48,020 nt of DNA from Thiocystis violacea (GTDB lineage: Bacteria > Pseudomonadota > Gammaproteobacteria > Chromatiales > Chromatiaceae), in NCBI RefSeq assembly GCF_016583565.1, contig NZ_NRRF01000039.1:1-48020 (forward strand). The letters are read 5' to 3'. Shown here one piece after another: positions 34,328 to 42,518 of this stretch. Under the pieces are notes generated by a model that was given only the letters and a program-made list of their open reading frames with translations, did not search any database and was not told the DNA's origin. Each line of letters opens with the position of its first letter. Position 1 is the first letter of the stretch. Position numbers and translations under genes: made by a program.

Positions 34328-36876
34328 AGGTTCTGCTCATCACCCACGGGGCCTATCTCGACCCGACCGGGGTCGCCTCCGGCAACAGTGTGCGCGCCTA
34401 TTTCCTGGCGCTTGGCCTCGCGCAGGCCGGGATCGAGGTCGTCCACGTCTACCCGGCGGACCTGGGGGCGCCGAGGGATCCGGCGCCGCGTCCTGGCATT
34501 CGGGTGCGGACCTACGCGGATGCGGACACCCTGGCGAGCCTCATCGCGCAGGAGTCGCCCGCAGCGCTCCTCATCGGCTATTGGGAACTGATCGAGTCCT
34601 TGCCAGAGGATCTGGATCTGCCGATCGTCCTGGATGTCGTGGCGCCGCGGATTCTGGAGGCCATGTACCAGGAGCACCTGGATCTCCCCAACGAGGTCCG
34701 GCGCACGCTGGCCTGCTATCGCCGGGCCGATCGCTTCCTCGTCGGCAATCAGCGCCAGGCCAGTTTCCTGCTCGCCTGGCTGATCCTCGCCGGCATCGAC
34801 TGCCGGGGCGCGGCACCCATCGATGTCCTGCCGATCTCCGTCGAAGGCCCCGCCGAGACCGATGAGGGCGCCGCCGAGGAGGTCTTGCGGCTGGTGTCGG
34901 GCGGGGTCTCCTGGCCTTGGCGGCGGACCCAGGACTGGTTCGATCACCTGGTGCGCGCGCTGCGACGCCATGGAAGGGGCACGGAAGAGCTGGCCTTGTT
35001 CTCGGGCAGCTATGTCTACGCGGCGGACGCCGGCGGCGCGGCGCGCAGCGGCTCGCCCGAATCCGCCCGCGCGGACGGCCCGGTGAGGGACTATCCCCTG
35101 CTGCCCTATGGCGAGATGCAGCGCTTTCTCCGCACCCGCTGCCACATCGGCGTGGAGCTGGCCGACGAGAATCCCGAACGCTGGCATAGCCAATCCTTCC
35201 GCGCCATGGAGTTCCTGCGCAACGGGCTGCCGCTCATCTGCAACGCCTACATGGAGCTGGCGGTCGCGGTGCGCGACTATGACGCCGGCTGGGTGGTCGA
35301 GGGTCAGGATGAACTCGACGGCGTCATCCGCGAGATCATCGCCCATCCGGAGCGCGTCGCCGAGAAGTCCGCGAACGCCCAGCGTTTGGTCGCGGAGCGC
35401 TTCCACTACGCGAACACCATCGAGCCGCTCCTGGCCTTTCTGCGGTCGCCGCGCAGGATCCCGCTCGGGGAACCCCTGCTCGGGCTGGGGCTGGTTGAGG
35501 CCGATACCGCGATGGCCCCCGAGGCCACGGCACCCGTCGAGCCGGATCGGCCCGAGCGCGCCGACACCGGGCGCGGCAGGAGCCCCGTCGCGCTGCTGGC
35601 CCCCGGGCTGCGCGGGCTGAAGGCAGTGGTTCGCCCGCTGGCGAAGCCCGTGCTGAAAGGGCTGATCCGCGCGGTCGGGAGTCTGCGCCGCAGCGATGCC
35701 GTGATCTTGATCTCGCGCGCGGATATTCGCCCGGCGAATCATGGGGCCGCCGTCAAGATCGATCGCACGGCCTGGGGGCTGTCCTACTCGGTCGGCGCCG
35801 TCTATCTGGTGAGCGAGCAACGCGCAACCTATTGGCTCGTGCGCAAGGGGGTCTTCGAGGAGCGGCGTTTTCCCCGCTGGCTGCGGGGAATCGGGCCGGA
35901 CGAGGGGCGTGTGCGCGACTTCCTTGCCGCATCCGGCATTCCGCGCGACGACGCCTTCCTCTACATTCCGGTCGCGGATTGGAGCTTCATCGTCCGCACC
36001 CTCTATCTCGCCCTCAAGACGGGCGCCCGGACCTATCAGGCCGAGTTCCCCGCCTACGGGCGGGCAAGCGTCTGGGCGCGGGACCTGCTGGGCGGCCGGG
36101 CGCTCCTGGTCGAGCACAATATCGAGTACCAACGCCTCGCGGACCAGACCAAGGATCTGCCGCCGCACGGCTACGCCATGCTGCGCAAGATCGAGCTGGC
36201 TTGGTGCGAGCGTTCCGATGCGGTCATCACGGTCTCCGAGGCCGATCGCCAGCGCCTGCTGGCCGACGGGATCGACCCCAAGCGCGTGCATGTCATCCCG
36301 CACGGCGTCGATCTCGATCAGTTCGAGCGCGCCGAGACGCTGGATCTCCATGCGCTCTTCGACATTCCCCGCGATCGGCGGATCCTGGTCTACCACGGGA
36401 TCTACCTCTATCCGCCCAATCTGGAGGCCATGGAGGTCATGGCGGCGGAGATCCTGCCACGGCTGGAGCGCGCGGGCGTGCGGGCGACGGTGCTTGCGAT
36501 CGGCGCCTACCCGCCAGCGCGGGCGCTCCATCCCCAGATCCGATTCACCGGCCCGGTCGACGCCGTGGCGCCCTATCTCAAGGCGGCCGACCTCGCCGTG
36601 GTCCCGCTGCAGCAGGGCGGCGGGACACGCATGAAGATCCTCGACTATTTCGCGGCCGGTCTCGCCGTGGTCAGCACCGCCAAGGGGGCTGAAGGCATCC
36701 CGGTCGAGCCTGATCGGCATCTGCGCATTGCAGATGAACCTGACGCCTTCGCCCAGGCCGTGGCGGATCTCCTGGCCGACGAGGAGACACGCCGGCGCTT
36801 GGGCGAGGCCGCGCGGGCGTTCGTGCGGCCTCTGGATTGGCGTGCCATCGCGGCCCGCTATCTGGAATTGGTCTGA
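34324..36876 (+). CDS. Tandem GT4 glycosyltransferase (two domains)
   Basis: This 850-residue protein is made of two glycosyltransferase modules. The first (about 1-372) starts VKVLLITHGAYLDPTGVASGN and contains RRADRFLVGNQRQ, EFLRNGLPLICN and a C-terminal glycogen-synthase-like helix region. A Pro/Ala/Arg-rich linker follows (about 373-455). The second (about 456-850) has EHNIEYQRLA, CERSDAVITVSEADRQRL, VIPHGVDLDQF, LVYHGIYLYPPNLEAM and VPLQQGGGTRMKILDYFAAG, the usual GT4 nucleotide-sugar site. It starts at GTG 34324, within the stop of the preceding gene (GTGA overlap), so both are made together. It is probably involved in the same surface polysaccharide. An open frame reaching back to 32218 is a shadow of the first gene. 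Confidence 0.87.
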   Translation: MKVLLITHGAYLDPTGVASGNSVRAYFLALGLAQAGIEVVHVYPADLGAPRDPAPRPGIRVRTYADADTLASLIAQESPAALLIGYWELIESLPEDLDLPIVLDVVAPRILEAMYQEHLDLPNEVRRTLACYRRADRFLVGNQRQASFLLAWLILAGIDCRGAAPIDVLPISVEGPAETDEGAAEEVLRLVSGGVSWPWRRTQDWFDHLVRALRRHGRGTEELALFSGSYVYAADAGGAARSGSPESARADGPVRDYPLLPYGEMQRFLRTRCHIGVELADENPERWHSQSFRAMEFLRNGLPLICNAYMELAVAVRDYDAGWVVEGQDELDGVIREIIAHPERVAEKSANAQRLVAERFHYANTIEPLLAFLRSPRRIPLGEPLLGLGLVEADTAMAPEATAPVEPDRPERADTGRGRSPVALLAPGLRGLKAVVRPLAKPVLKGLIRAVGSLRRSDAVILISRADIRPANHGAAVKIDRTAWGLSYSVGAVYLVSEQRATYWLVRKGVFEERRFPRWLRGIGPDEGRVRDFLAASGIPRDDAFLYIPVADWSFIVRTLYLALKTGARTYQAEFPAYGRASVWARDLLGGRALLVEHNIEYQRLADQTKDLPPHGYAMLRKIELAWCERSDAVITVSEADRQRLLADGIDPKRVHVIPHGVDLDQFERAETLDLHALFDIPRDRRILVYHGIYLYPPNLEAMEVMAAEILPRLERAGVRATVLAIGAYPPARALHPQIRFTGPVDAVAPYLKAADLAVVPLQQGGGTRMKILDYFAAGLAVVSTAKGAEGIPVEPDRHLRIADEPDAFAQAVADLLADEETRRRLGEAARAFVRPLDWRAIAARYLELV

Positions 36877-36924
36877 TGCCAGGAGCCTGTCCGATTCCGT
36901 TGTCCTCGCAACCCACCTGAGTTG

Positions 36925-37434
36925 CTAATCCCCGATCTGCCGGATCAAGGCCGGCGGGTTCGATGGGCCATCGTCCGGCGGGTCTTCGTCGTCCGCTGAC
37001 GTGACAAGTCGGGGCAAGCGCCAGGCATCGAGAACAATGATCAGCACTTCATCGGGCGGCTGCCCCACGCAGGCCAGGGCGCGAATGCAGGCGAGACCCT
37101 GGCGGGCCGCCAGCAGCGGCGGCAGGGGCCGCAGGGCGCTGGCGGGGAGACGGCAGTGGACGACCGGCTCGTCCACCCGCAGGCTGTGCGGCCCCTCGGG
37201 ATGGGCGAATTCCAACAGACGCTCCGGGGGAGCGGCCGTCGCCGGTGATTCCTGGATATGGAGCAGGTCGGCCAGCCTGGGGGCGAGCGAGCCCTGGGTT
37301 TCGCGCATGCCGCGCACCTTGGCCGCTTCCACGGCAAGCGTCAGACCGCCGGCGCGGAAGCGCACCAGATCGATCCCGCGCGACTCTGCCGTTTCGCTCG
37401 CCTCTGGCCTTTGCTGGTCTGTCGCCGCGGGCAT
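36925..37434 (-). CDS. CheW-like coupling protein (second, divergent copy)
   Basis: This 169-residue protein is best read as a shortened CheW-like domain. LVRFRAGGLTLAVEAAKVRGM resembles the first CheW strands, and RQGLACIRALACVGQ and EVLIIVLDAWRLPRLV the last ones. The middle is shortened and rich in Pro/Ala, and the C-terminus is an acidic Asp/Pro tail. It is last in the chemosensory operon, 5 bases after the first CheW gene, as the WspB/WspD pair would predict. It probably couples the receptor to CheA. The divergence makes this moderately confident. Confidence 0.68.
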   Translation of the reverse strand: MPAATDQQRPEASETAESRGIDLVRFRAGGLTLAVEAAKVRGMRETQGSLAPRLADLLHIQESPATAAPPERLLEFAHPEGPHSLRVDEPVVHCRLPASALRPLPPLLAARQGLACIRALACVGQPPDEVLIIVLDAWRLPRLVTSADDEDPPDDGPSNPPALIRQIGD

Positions 37435-37439
37435 GGCGG

Positions 37440-37997
37440 TTACCGCAGTGCGCCGCGGTAGTCGTGAAACAGCCGCTCCAGATCCAGGGCGATGACCACC
37501 TCGCCACGGTATTGGAAAAGACCGGTGGCCAGACCCCGCAGTTGCTCCGGCAGGGTGTCGGTCGGCGGTCGAATGGATGCCTCGGGGATGTCCAGGACAT
37601 CCTCCACCCGGTCGACGCGCAGGCCGCTGCGCATGGGCGCTTCATCATCCTCGGCGCGACTCTGTCCCAACAGGATCGCCGCGCGCCGGCTGTCGGGCGC
37701 GTGCGGGCGTCCGAGCAGATCGCCAAGGCGGATCACCGAGGTGATATCGCCACGGACGTTGATCACGCCTTCCAGTGAAGGCGGGCAACCCGGCACGAAG
37801 TGAATGGTCGTCAGCGGCAGGATTTCGGCGACATTGGCTCCCGAAAAGGCGAAGAGCGACTCGTCGATCGCAAAGATCACCAGCTTGACGGTCGCTGCCT
37901 CGACCTCGAGGATGCCCTGATCGGCATCCCGACGCTGCTCGAGTAGCGCGGCCAATTGGTCTTCTTCGCGGCCCTTGGTCGTGCTGCTAGTGCTCAT
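37440..37997 (-). CDS. cheW: CheW coupling protein
   Basis: This 185-residue CheW has KLVIFAIDESLFAFSGANVAEIL, split over two strands, the conserved PGCPPSLEGVINVRGDITSVIRLGDLLG centre (Asn-Val-Arg-Gly), and FQYRGEVVIALDLERLF at the end. It links the receptor to CheA at the membrane. The N-terminal 40 residues are a charged extension. The ATG at 37997 has GGAG upstream and overlaps the end of the GGDEF gene by 11 bases; an earlier start at 38012 is less likely. It belongs to the Wsp-like operon. Confidence 0.9.
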   Translation of the reverse strand: MSTSSTTKGREEDQLAALLEQRRDADQGILEVEAATVKLVIFAIDESLFAFSGANVAEILPLTTIHFVPGCPPSLEGVINVRGDITSVIRLGDLLGRPHAPDSRRAAILLGQSRAEDDEAPMRSGLRVDRVEDVLDIPEASIRPPTDTLPEQLRGLATGLFQYRGEVVIALDLERLFHDYRGALR

Positions 37998-39771
37998 CGC
38001 GCATCTCCACACCGGAGGATGACGCCTTCGAATTCAGGCCCTCCCTTGCATGTCCGCCCATTGGCTCGCTGGGCGGCGCATCCGCCAGCTCAGCCGTGGT
38101 CGTGGCGATCTCGACCCGATTCCGACCGGCGCGCTTGGCCTGATAGAGCGCTCGATCCGCGGCATCGACCAAGGCCGAGGCACTGGTGAATTGCGGGTAG
38201 GCGGCGATACCGCCACTGAAGGCGCAATGGAATTCAACGTCATCGGCGAAAAAGGACACCTCGGCGAAATCCGCCCGCAATTCGTCCATGATCTCCTTTG
38301 CATGCACGGCATCCACGCCGACCAGGATGATCGCGAACTCTTCCCCGCCATAGCGTCCCACCAGATCGACCTCGCGCAGTCGAAGGCGCAGCGTGCGACC
38401 CAGCGCCCTTAGCACCTGATCTCCGGCCGGATGACCATGGGTATCGTTGACGGACTTGAAGTGATCGACGTCGATCATGGCCATGCAGAGGCTGGTCTGA
38501 TTCCGACGGCAAGAGGCCAGGGCGACATCCAGCAACTGGAGGATGGTGTTGTGGTTGAACAGACCGGTCAGGCCGTCGCGGATCATCAGCGAGCGCAGGA
38601 TACGCATGCGCTCCGCGCGCAGATGGACCTCGGCGACCAGCCGCGCGGGTTCGAGCGGCTTGGTGAGGAAGCCGTCGGCGCCGACCTCCAATGCCTTGAA
38701 CTGGCGATCGAGATTGGTCTCCGCGGAGACGTAGATGATCGGCAGACTGAGATGCCCGGGCATCTGGCGCAGCACCCGAGCCAAGTCTGGACCCGAGCAG
38801 TTGGGCATGTAGAGGTCCATCAAGACCAGATCGGCGTTGAAACCATCGAGCGCACCGGGCACGCGCGCGGGTTCGTTCGCCACCCGCGTGACCATCCCCG
38901 CCTCTTCCAGCACCATGGAAAAAAACTGGGCGACGTCCGGGTCGTCATCCACGATCAGAATATGGAAGGGCTCGGTGGCTCCGGGGTTGGTCAGTTGGTC
39001 GAGAATCTCCGCCAGCTCGACGGCCTTGACCGGCTTGGGGCAGTAAGCGTTGCCACCGGACTGGACCGCTCGCAAGCGGGCACTGAAGTCGTCCCGGCTC
39101 GACATGAAGATGCAGGGAACCGGCTGGTCAATGCCGGCGTTCAGCGCAGCGATGGCCGTGGGACCCGCGTCCTGACCTTCCGGGAAGATGACATCCATGA
39201 TGATCGCGCTCGGCCGTTCACGCCGGAAGGCCTGCCGCAGGCTGTCCAAGGTCACGAACGGGATGATCTGATAACCGAAACAGCTCAGTTGACCGGACAG
39301 CTCCTGGGCGATGATCGGATCGTCGTCGCACAGATAGACCAGGCGCTGGCGACGCTCACGGGTGTCGCCCTCGACCGCGTGACGGGCGGGAATCTCGAAG
39401 CGCGGCCACGACTCAGGGGCGGCGGGGAGCTCAAGCGCGAGATCGAGTCCTTCCAGGGCGCCTAATGCCTGCTCCAGCGCGAGGATCAGCCGGTCCGTCA
39501 CCCGCGCGTCCTGATCCAGCACGCCGCGCAGCGCGTGCTCGGCGGCCTTGGCCGGCGCGTTGATGGCATCGAAACCAAAGGAGGCGCCAGAGCCCTTGAG
39601 GGTGTGCAAGACGAGATGGAGCCTCTCGAGCGCCTCACGCTGGTCGCTTCCGCTCCTCAGGCGGGCGAGGAGTTCGCGCGCCTGGGCGAGCCGTTCCGGG
39701 AACTGCGCGACAAAGGATTGACGCAGCCGCTGTTTGCGCTCTCGGAAGGATTCGTTCTTGCCGCTCGCCAT
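37987..39771 (-). CDS. Hpt-REC-REC-GGDEF response regulator (diguanylate cyclase)
   Basis: This 594-residue protein is the probable output of the operon. An N-terminal Hpt domain has phosphorylatable H56 (LHTLKGSGASFG). REC1 (about 143-262) has CDDDP and phospho-acceptor D193 (MDVIFP). REC2 (about 268-385) has VDDDP, D319 (MDLYMP) and KPLEP. The GGDEF domain (about 395-555) has an intact active site GGEEF (475-479) and an inhibitory I-site RxxD (R466, D469). Such a protein would make cyclic di-GMP when phosphorylated by CheA, the role of WspR, but WspR lacks the Hpt and has only one REC. A C-terminal tail of about 40 residues is low complexity. It is coupled to cheW. Confidence 0.93.
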   Translation of the reverse strand: MASGKNESFRERKQRLRQSFVAQFPERLAQARELLARLRSGSDQREALERLHLVLHTLKGSGASFGFDAINAPAKAAEHALRGVLDQDARVTDRLILALEQALGALEGLDLALELPAAPESWPRFEIPARHAVEGDTRERRQRLVYLCDDDPIIAQELSGQLSCFGYQIIPFVTLDSLRQAFRRERPSAIIMDVIFPEGQDAGPTAIAALNAGIDQPVPCIFMSSRDDFSARLRAVQSGGNAYCPKPVKAVELAEILDQLTNPGATEPFHILIVDDDPDVAQFFSMVLEEAGMVTRVANEPARVPGALDGFNADLVLMDLYMPNCSGPDLARVLRQMPGHLSLPIIYVSAETNLDRQFKALEVGADGFLTKPLEPARLVAEVHLRAERMRILRSLMIRDGLTGLFNHNTILQLLDVALASCRRNQTSLCMAMIDVDHFKSVNDTHGHPAGDQVLRALGRTLRLRLREVDLVGRYGGEEFAIILVGVDAVHAKEIMDELRADFAEVSFFADDVEFHCAFSGGIAAYPQFTSASALVDAADRALYQAKRAGRNRVEIATTTAELADAPPSEPMGGHAREGLNSKASSSGVEMRDEH

Positions 39772-39787
39772 CTCGGTCGCCCGTGCG

Positions 39788-40135
39788 CTAGCGCCGCGCG
39801 ATGACGCGGGGCAGGTTGACCTCCATCGAGCTGTCCTTCATGAGGCACGCCAGCAGCCCAGGCTGGCGCGCCGCCAGCGGCCGCGGATCGTCACCGGTGA
39901 GCAGCACGAAGGGCATCATCAGCCCTTGACCGCGCATCTCCTCGAAGAGCTCCAGCCCGTTCATCAGGGGCATGTGCATATCCGCGACCACGAGCTCGAA
40001 GGGCGTGGCGTCGCTGAGCGCCTCCAATGCCTCCAGGCCCTGCTCGACGAGCTGGCATTCATGTCCGGCGTCCTCCAGGACGGCCACCGTCATCTCCCCG
40101 GCCAGGGGATCGTCATCGACGACCAGAATACGCAT
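39788..40135 (-). CDS. Single-domain response regulator (CheY-like)
   Basis: This 115-residue REC domain has the acidic pair (VVDDDPLAG), phospho-acceptor Asp in VVADMHMP, conserved Thr (LLTGDD) and Lys (LMKDSS). There is no output domain. It could carry phosphate between CheA-REC and the Hpt of the neighbouring diguanylate cyclase, act as a phosphate sink, or control another target. The start at ATG 40135 (MRILVVDDD) is preferred over 40153, which has no ribosome site. It lies 16 bases before the Hpt-REC-REC-GGDEF gene; a 142-base gap separates it from cheA. Confidence 0.88.
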   Translation of the reverse strand: MRILVVDDDPLAGEMTVAVLEDAGHECQLVEQGLEALEALSDATPFELVVADMHMPLMNGLELFEEMRGQGLMMPFVLLTGDDPRPLAARQPGLLACLMKDSSMEVNLPRVIARR

Positions 40136-40277
40136 CGGCTTCCACATCTCCATCGGTGATCAGGATTGCGGTGACAGGCCGCATCGTTGCGCCGCGCCCG
40201 GGCTTTGAGCGTTTGGCTCGCGCGCGCCCACCCATCCAAAGGAAGACCGCCGGCCGATCGGGCCGCGCCGAGTCAAT

Positions 40278-42509
40278 TCACCCTAGCAGATTTTGCAGCG
40301 TCTCAACCAGACTGGACTGATTGAAATCGCCCTTCACGATATAGGCATCGGCCCCCACCTGAATGCCGCGCTGCTTGTCTTCCTCCTTCTGCCGGGAGGT
40401 GACGATGACGATGGGGATACCGCGATAGCGATCGTTCTCCCGCAGCCGGGCGGTGAGCGAAAAACCGTCCATGGCGGGCATGTCAATGTCGGTCAGCACC
40501 GCGTCGAAGTGACCGCTCAAGGCCTTCTGCCAGCCTTCCAGCCCATCCTCGGCCAGCGTGACGCGGTAGCCATGGGCCTCCAGGATCTCTTTCTCGATTT
40601 CGCGGGTGTTTCGCGAGTCGTCGACGACCAGGATCTGCTGCCCTCCCGCGGGCGTGTCGCGCGCGCGGCTTTGCTCCGGTGCGCTCAGCGCCTCCCCGCG
40701 CGCGCGGCGCGCGGCGGCCAGCAGAGCCGGGGCCTGCAGGACGCTGACCAGCTCATCGGTCCCGGTGACCACGATCCCGGCCACCAGGCCCAGGCCGCGC
40801 AGGTGCTCGGGCAGGGGTTTGATGACCATGTCACGCTCGTCGATGAGCCGGTCCACGACCAGCCCCAGCTTGGACTCATGGATCTTGATCACAACCACCA
40901 GATGGGCCTTGCCACCAGGGCGCCGATCCAGCGCGGTCTCACCCGCGCCTGGCGCGGAGTCATCGAGGCGCAGGAGCTCCGCCAGGGGGATCAGGGGCAG
41001 GAATTCGTTGCGCAGCACGATGGCTGGACGACCGGCGACCTCGATGGTCTCCCCCTTGGGGACCCGGATCAGCTCCGCGACATGCTGGGCGGTGAGCCCG
41101 AACGCCTTGCCCGCGGCCTGGAACACTAGGATCCGCATGACGGCGAGCGACACTGGGAGCTGGATGCGCATCAGGGCACCCGCCCCTGGGCGACTGGAGA
41201 CCGACACCACGCCCTGCAGGTCATCGACGATGGTGCGCTTGACCACGTCCATCCCCACGCCGCGACCGGAGACGTCGGTGATGATGGCGCTGGTGCTGAA
41301 ACCGGGCTGGAAGATCAGCTCCGCGACCTGATCGTCGTTGATCCCGGTCGCGCGCGCGGGCTCGATCAGGCCCTTTTGTACTGCCTTGGCGAGGATCCTG
41401 TCGCGATCCAGCCCGCGACCGTCATCGCCGATCTCGATCAGGACCCCCACCCCTTCCTGGCGCGCCGACAGGCGAATCCGCCCGAGCCGCGGCTTGCCCG
41501 CGGCCTGGCGCTCTTGCGCAGACTCGATCCCGTGATCGATGGCGTTGCGCAGAAGATGCACCAGGACATCGCTCAGGCGGTCGATGAGATGGCGATCCAG
41601 CTCGATCTCGCCACCGCTGATCTCGCAGTGCACCTCCTTGCCCAAGTCGCGGCCCAGTTCGCGGGCAACCCTGGCGATGGGATCGAAGACGATGGCCAAG
41701 GGCAGCATGCGCATGATCAAGGCCCGGTCGTTGAGGTCGCCGCTCAGCAGCTCCTCTTCCATGACCAGGTCGCGCAGACCCAGGGTAAAGCGGTGTAAGG
41801 CCGCCGTCTGCTCGGCCAGCCGTGCCGTGTCGACGCCCTGCGCACCATGCGACTCACTCAGGAGCGACTGAAAGGCGGCATCCAAGGCCCGTGCGTGCAG
41901 GAGCTGCTGGCGGAGCTTGGTCTGGCCGGAGACGACCTCGCCCATCAGCTTGATGAGCTCGTCGAGCTTCTCCAGGCGTACGCGCACGGTCTCTGGGGCG
42001 CGAACGCCGGCGGACGACGCGGCGGCGGGAGCGGATGGAGGAATATCCAACTCTGGCTCTGGATCTGGATCTGGCTGATTGGTCGCGCCCGGACTCTCGG
42101 CAGCGGCGGCGGGGGGCGTGCCGGCCGCGGCCTGGGCGAGCGCGGCGCAGAGCGACTGGTCCGCGGGCGGGAGCTGTCCGCCGCTCGGCTCCACCTGCTC
42201 GACGAGTGCACTGATGGCATCCACGCCCCGCATCAAGAGGCTGCCAAGCTCGGGAGGCTGCTGGAGCTTGCCATCGCGCAGCGCCCCCAGCACCTCCTCC
42301 AACTGATGGGCGGTCTCCGCGATGCTGTCGAGCTTGAGCATGCGCGCGGAGCCCTTGATGGTGTGCGCGGCGCGAAAGAGCCCGTTGATGGTTTCGCCGT
42401 CGAGCCCGTCGCCGGCGGACAGCGCCGTCAGCCCGCCCTCGAGTCGCGCCAGGTGATCGCGCGCCTCACCGGTAAAGCGACCGAGGAATTTCTTGATATC
42501 CAGGGCCAT
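40278..42509 (-). CDS. cheA: Hybrid chemosensory histidine kinase CheA-REC
   Basis: This 743-residue kinase has P1/Hpt with phosphorylated H49 (AAHTIKGSARM), then a Pro/Ala-rich linker (about 110-170) without an obvious P2 domain. A P3 dimerisation domain (ETVRVRLEKLDELIKLMGEV) follows. The ATP-binding HATPase has the N box LLRNAIDHGIE, G1 GDDGRGLD and G2 GRGVGMDVV. A CheW-like P5 domain and a C-terminal REC domain (about 620-743; VVDDSRNTRE, DIDMPAMDG) complete it. A CheA with fused REC and no P2 is the WspE architecture. It autophosphorylates on receptor signal and passes phosphate to its own REC, to CheB and to the diguanylate cyclase. It starts 9 bases after cheR. Confidence 0.95.
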   Translation of the reverse strand: MALDIKKFLGRFTGEARDHLARLEGGLTALSAGDGLDGETINGLFRAAHTIKGSARMLKLDSIAETAHQLEEVLGALRDGKLQQPPELGSLLMRGVDAISALVEQVEPSGGQLPPADQSLCAALAQAAAGTPPAAAAESPGATNQPDPDPEPELDIPPSAPAAASSAGVRAPETVRVRLEKLDELIKLMGEVVSGQTKLRQQLLHARALDAAFQSLLSESHGAQGVDTARLAEQTAALHRFTLGLRDLVMEEELLSGDLNDRALIMRMLPLAIVFDPIARVARELGRDLGKEVHCEISGGEIELDRHLIDRLSDVLVHLLRNAIDHGIESAQERQAAGKPRLGRIRLSARQEGVGVLIEIGDDGRGLDRDRILAKAVQKGLIEPARATGINDDQVAELIFQPGFSTSAIITDVSGRGVGMDVVKRTIVDDLQGVVSVSSRPGAGALMRIQLPVSLAVMRILVFQAAGKAFGLTAQHVAELIRVPKGETIEVAGRPAIVLRNEFLPLIPLAELLRLDDSAPGAGETALDRRPGGKAHLVVVIKIHESKLGLVVDRLIDERDMVIKPLPEHLRGLGLVAGIVVTGTDELVSVLQAPALLAAARRARGEALSAPEQSRARDTPAGGQQILVVDDSRNTREIEKEILEAHGYRVTLAEDGLEGWQKALSGHFDAVLTDIDMPAMDGFSLTARLRENDRYRGIPIVIVTSRQKEEDKQRGIQVGADAYIVKGDFNQSSLVETLQNLLG

Positions 42510-42518
42510 GCTCGCGCC

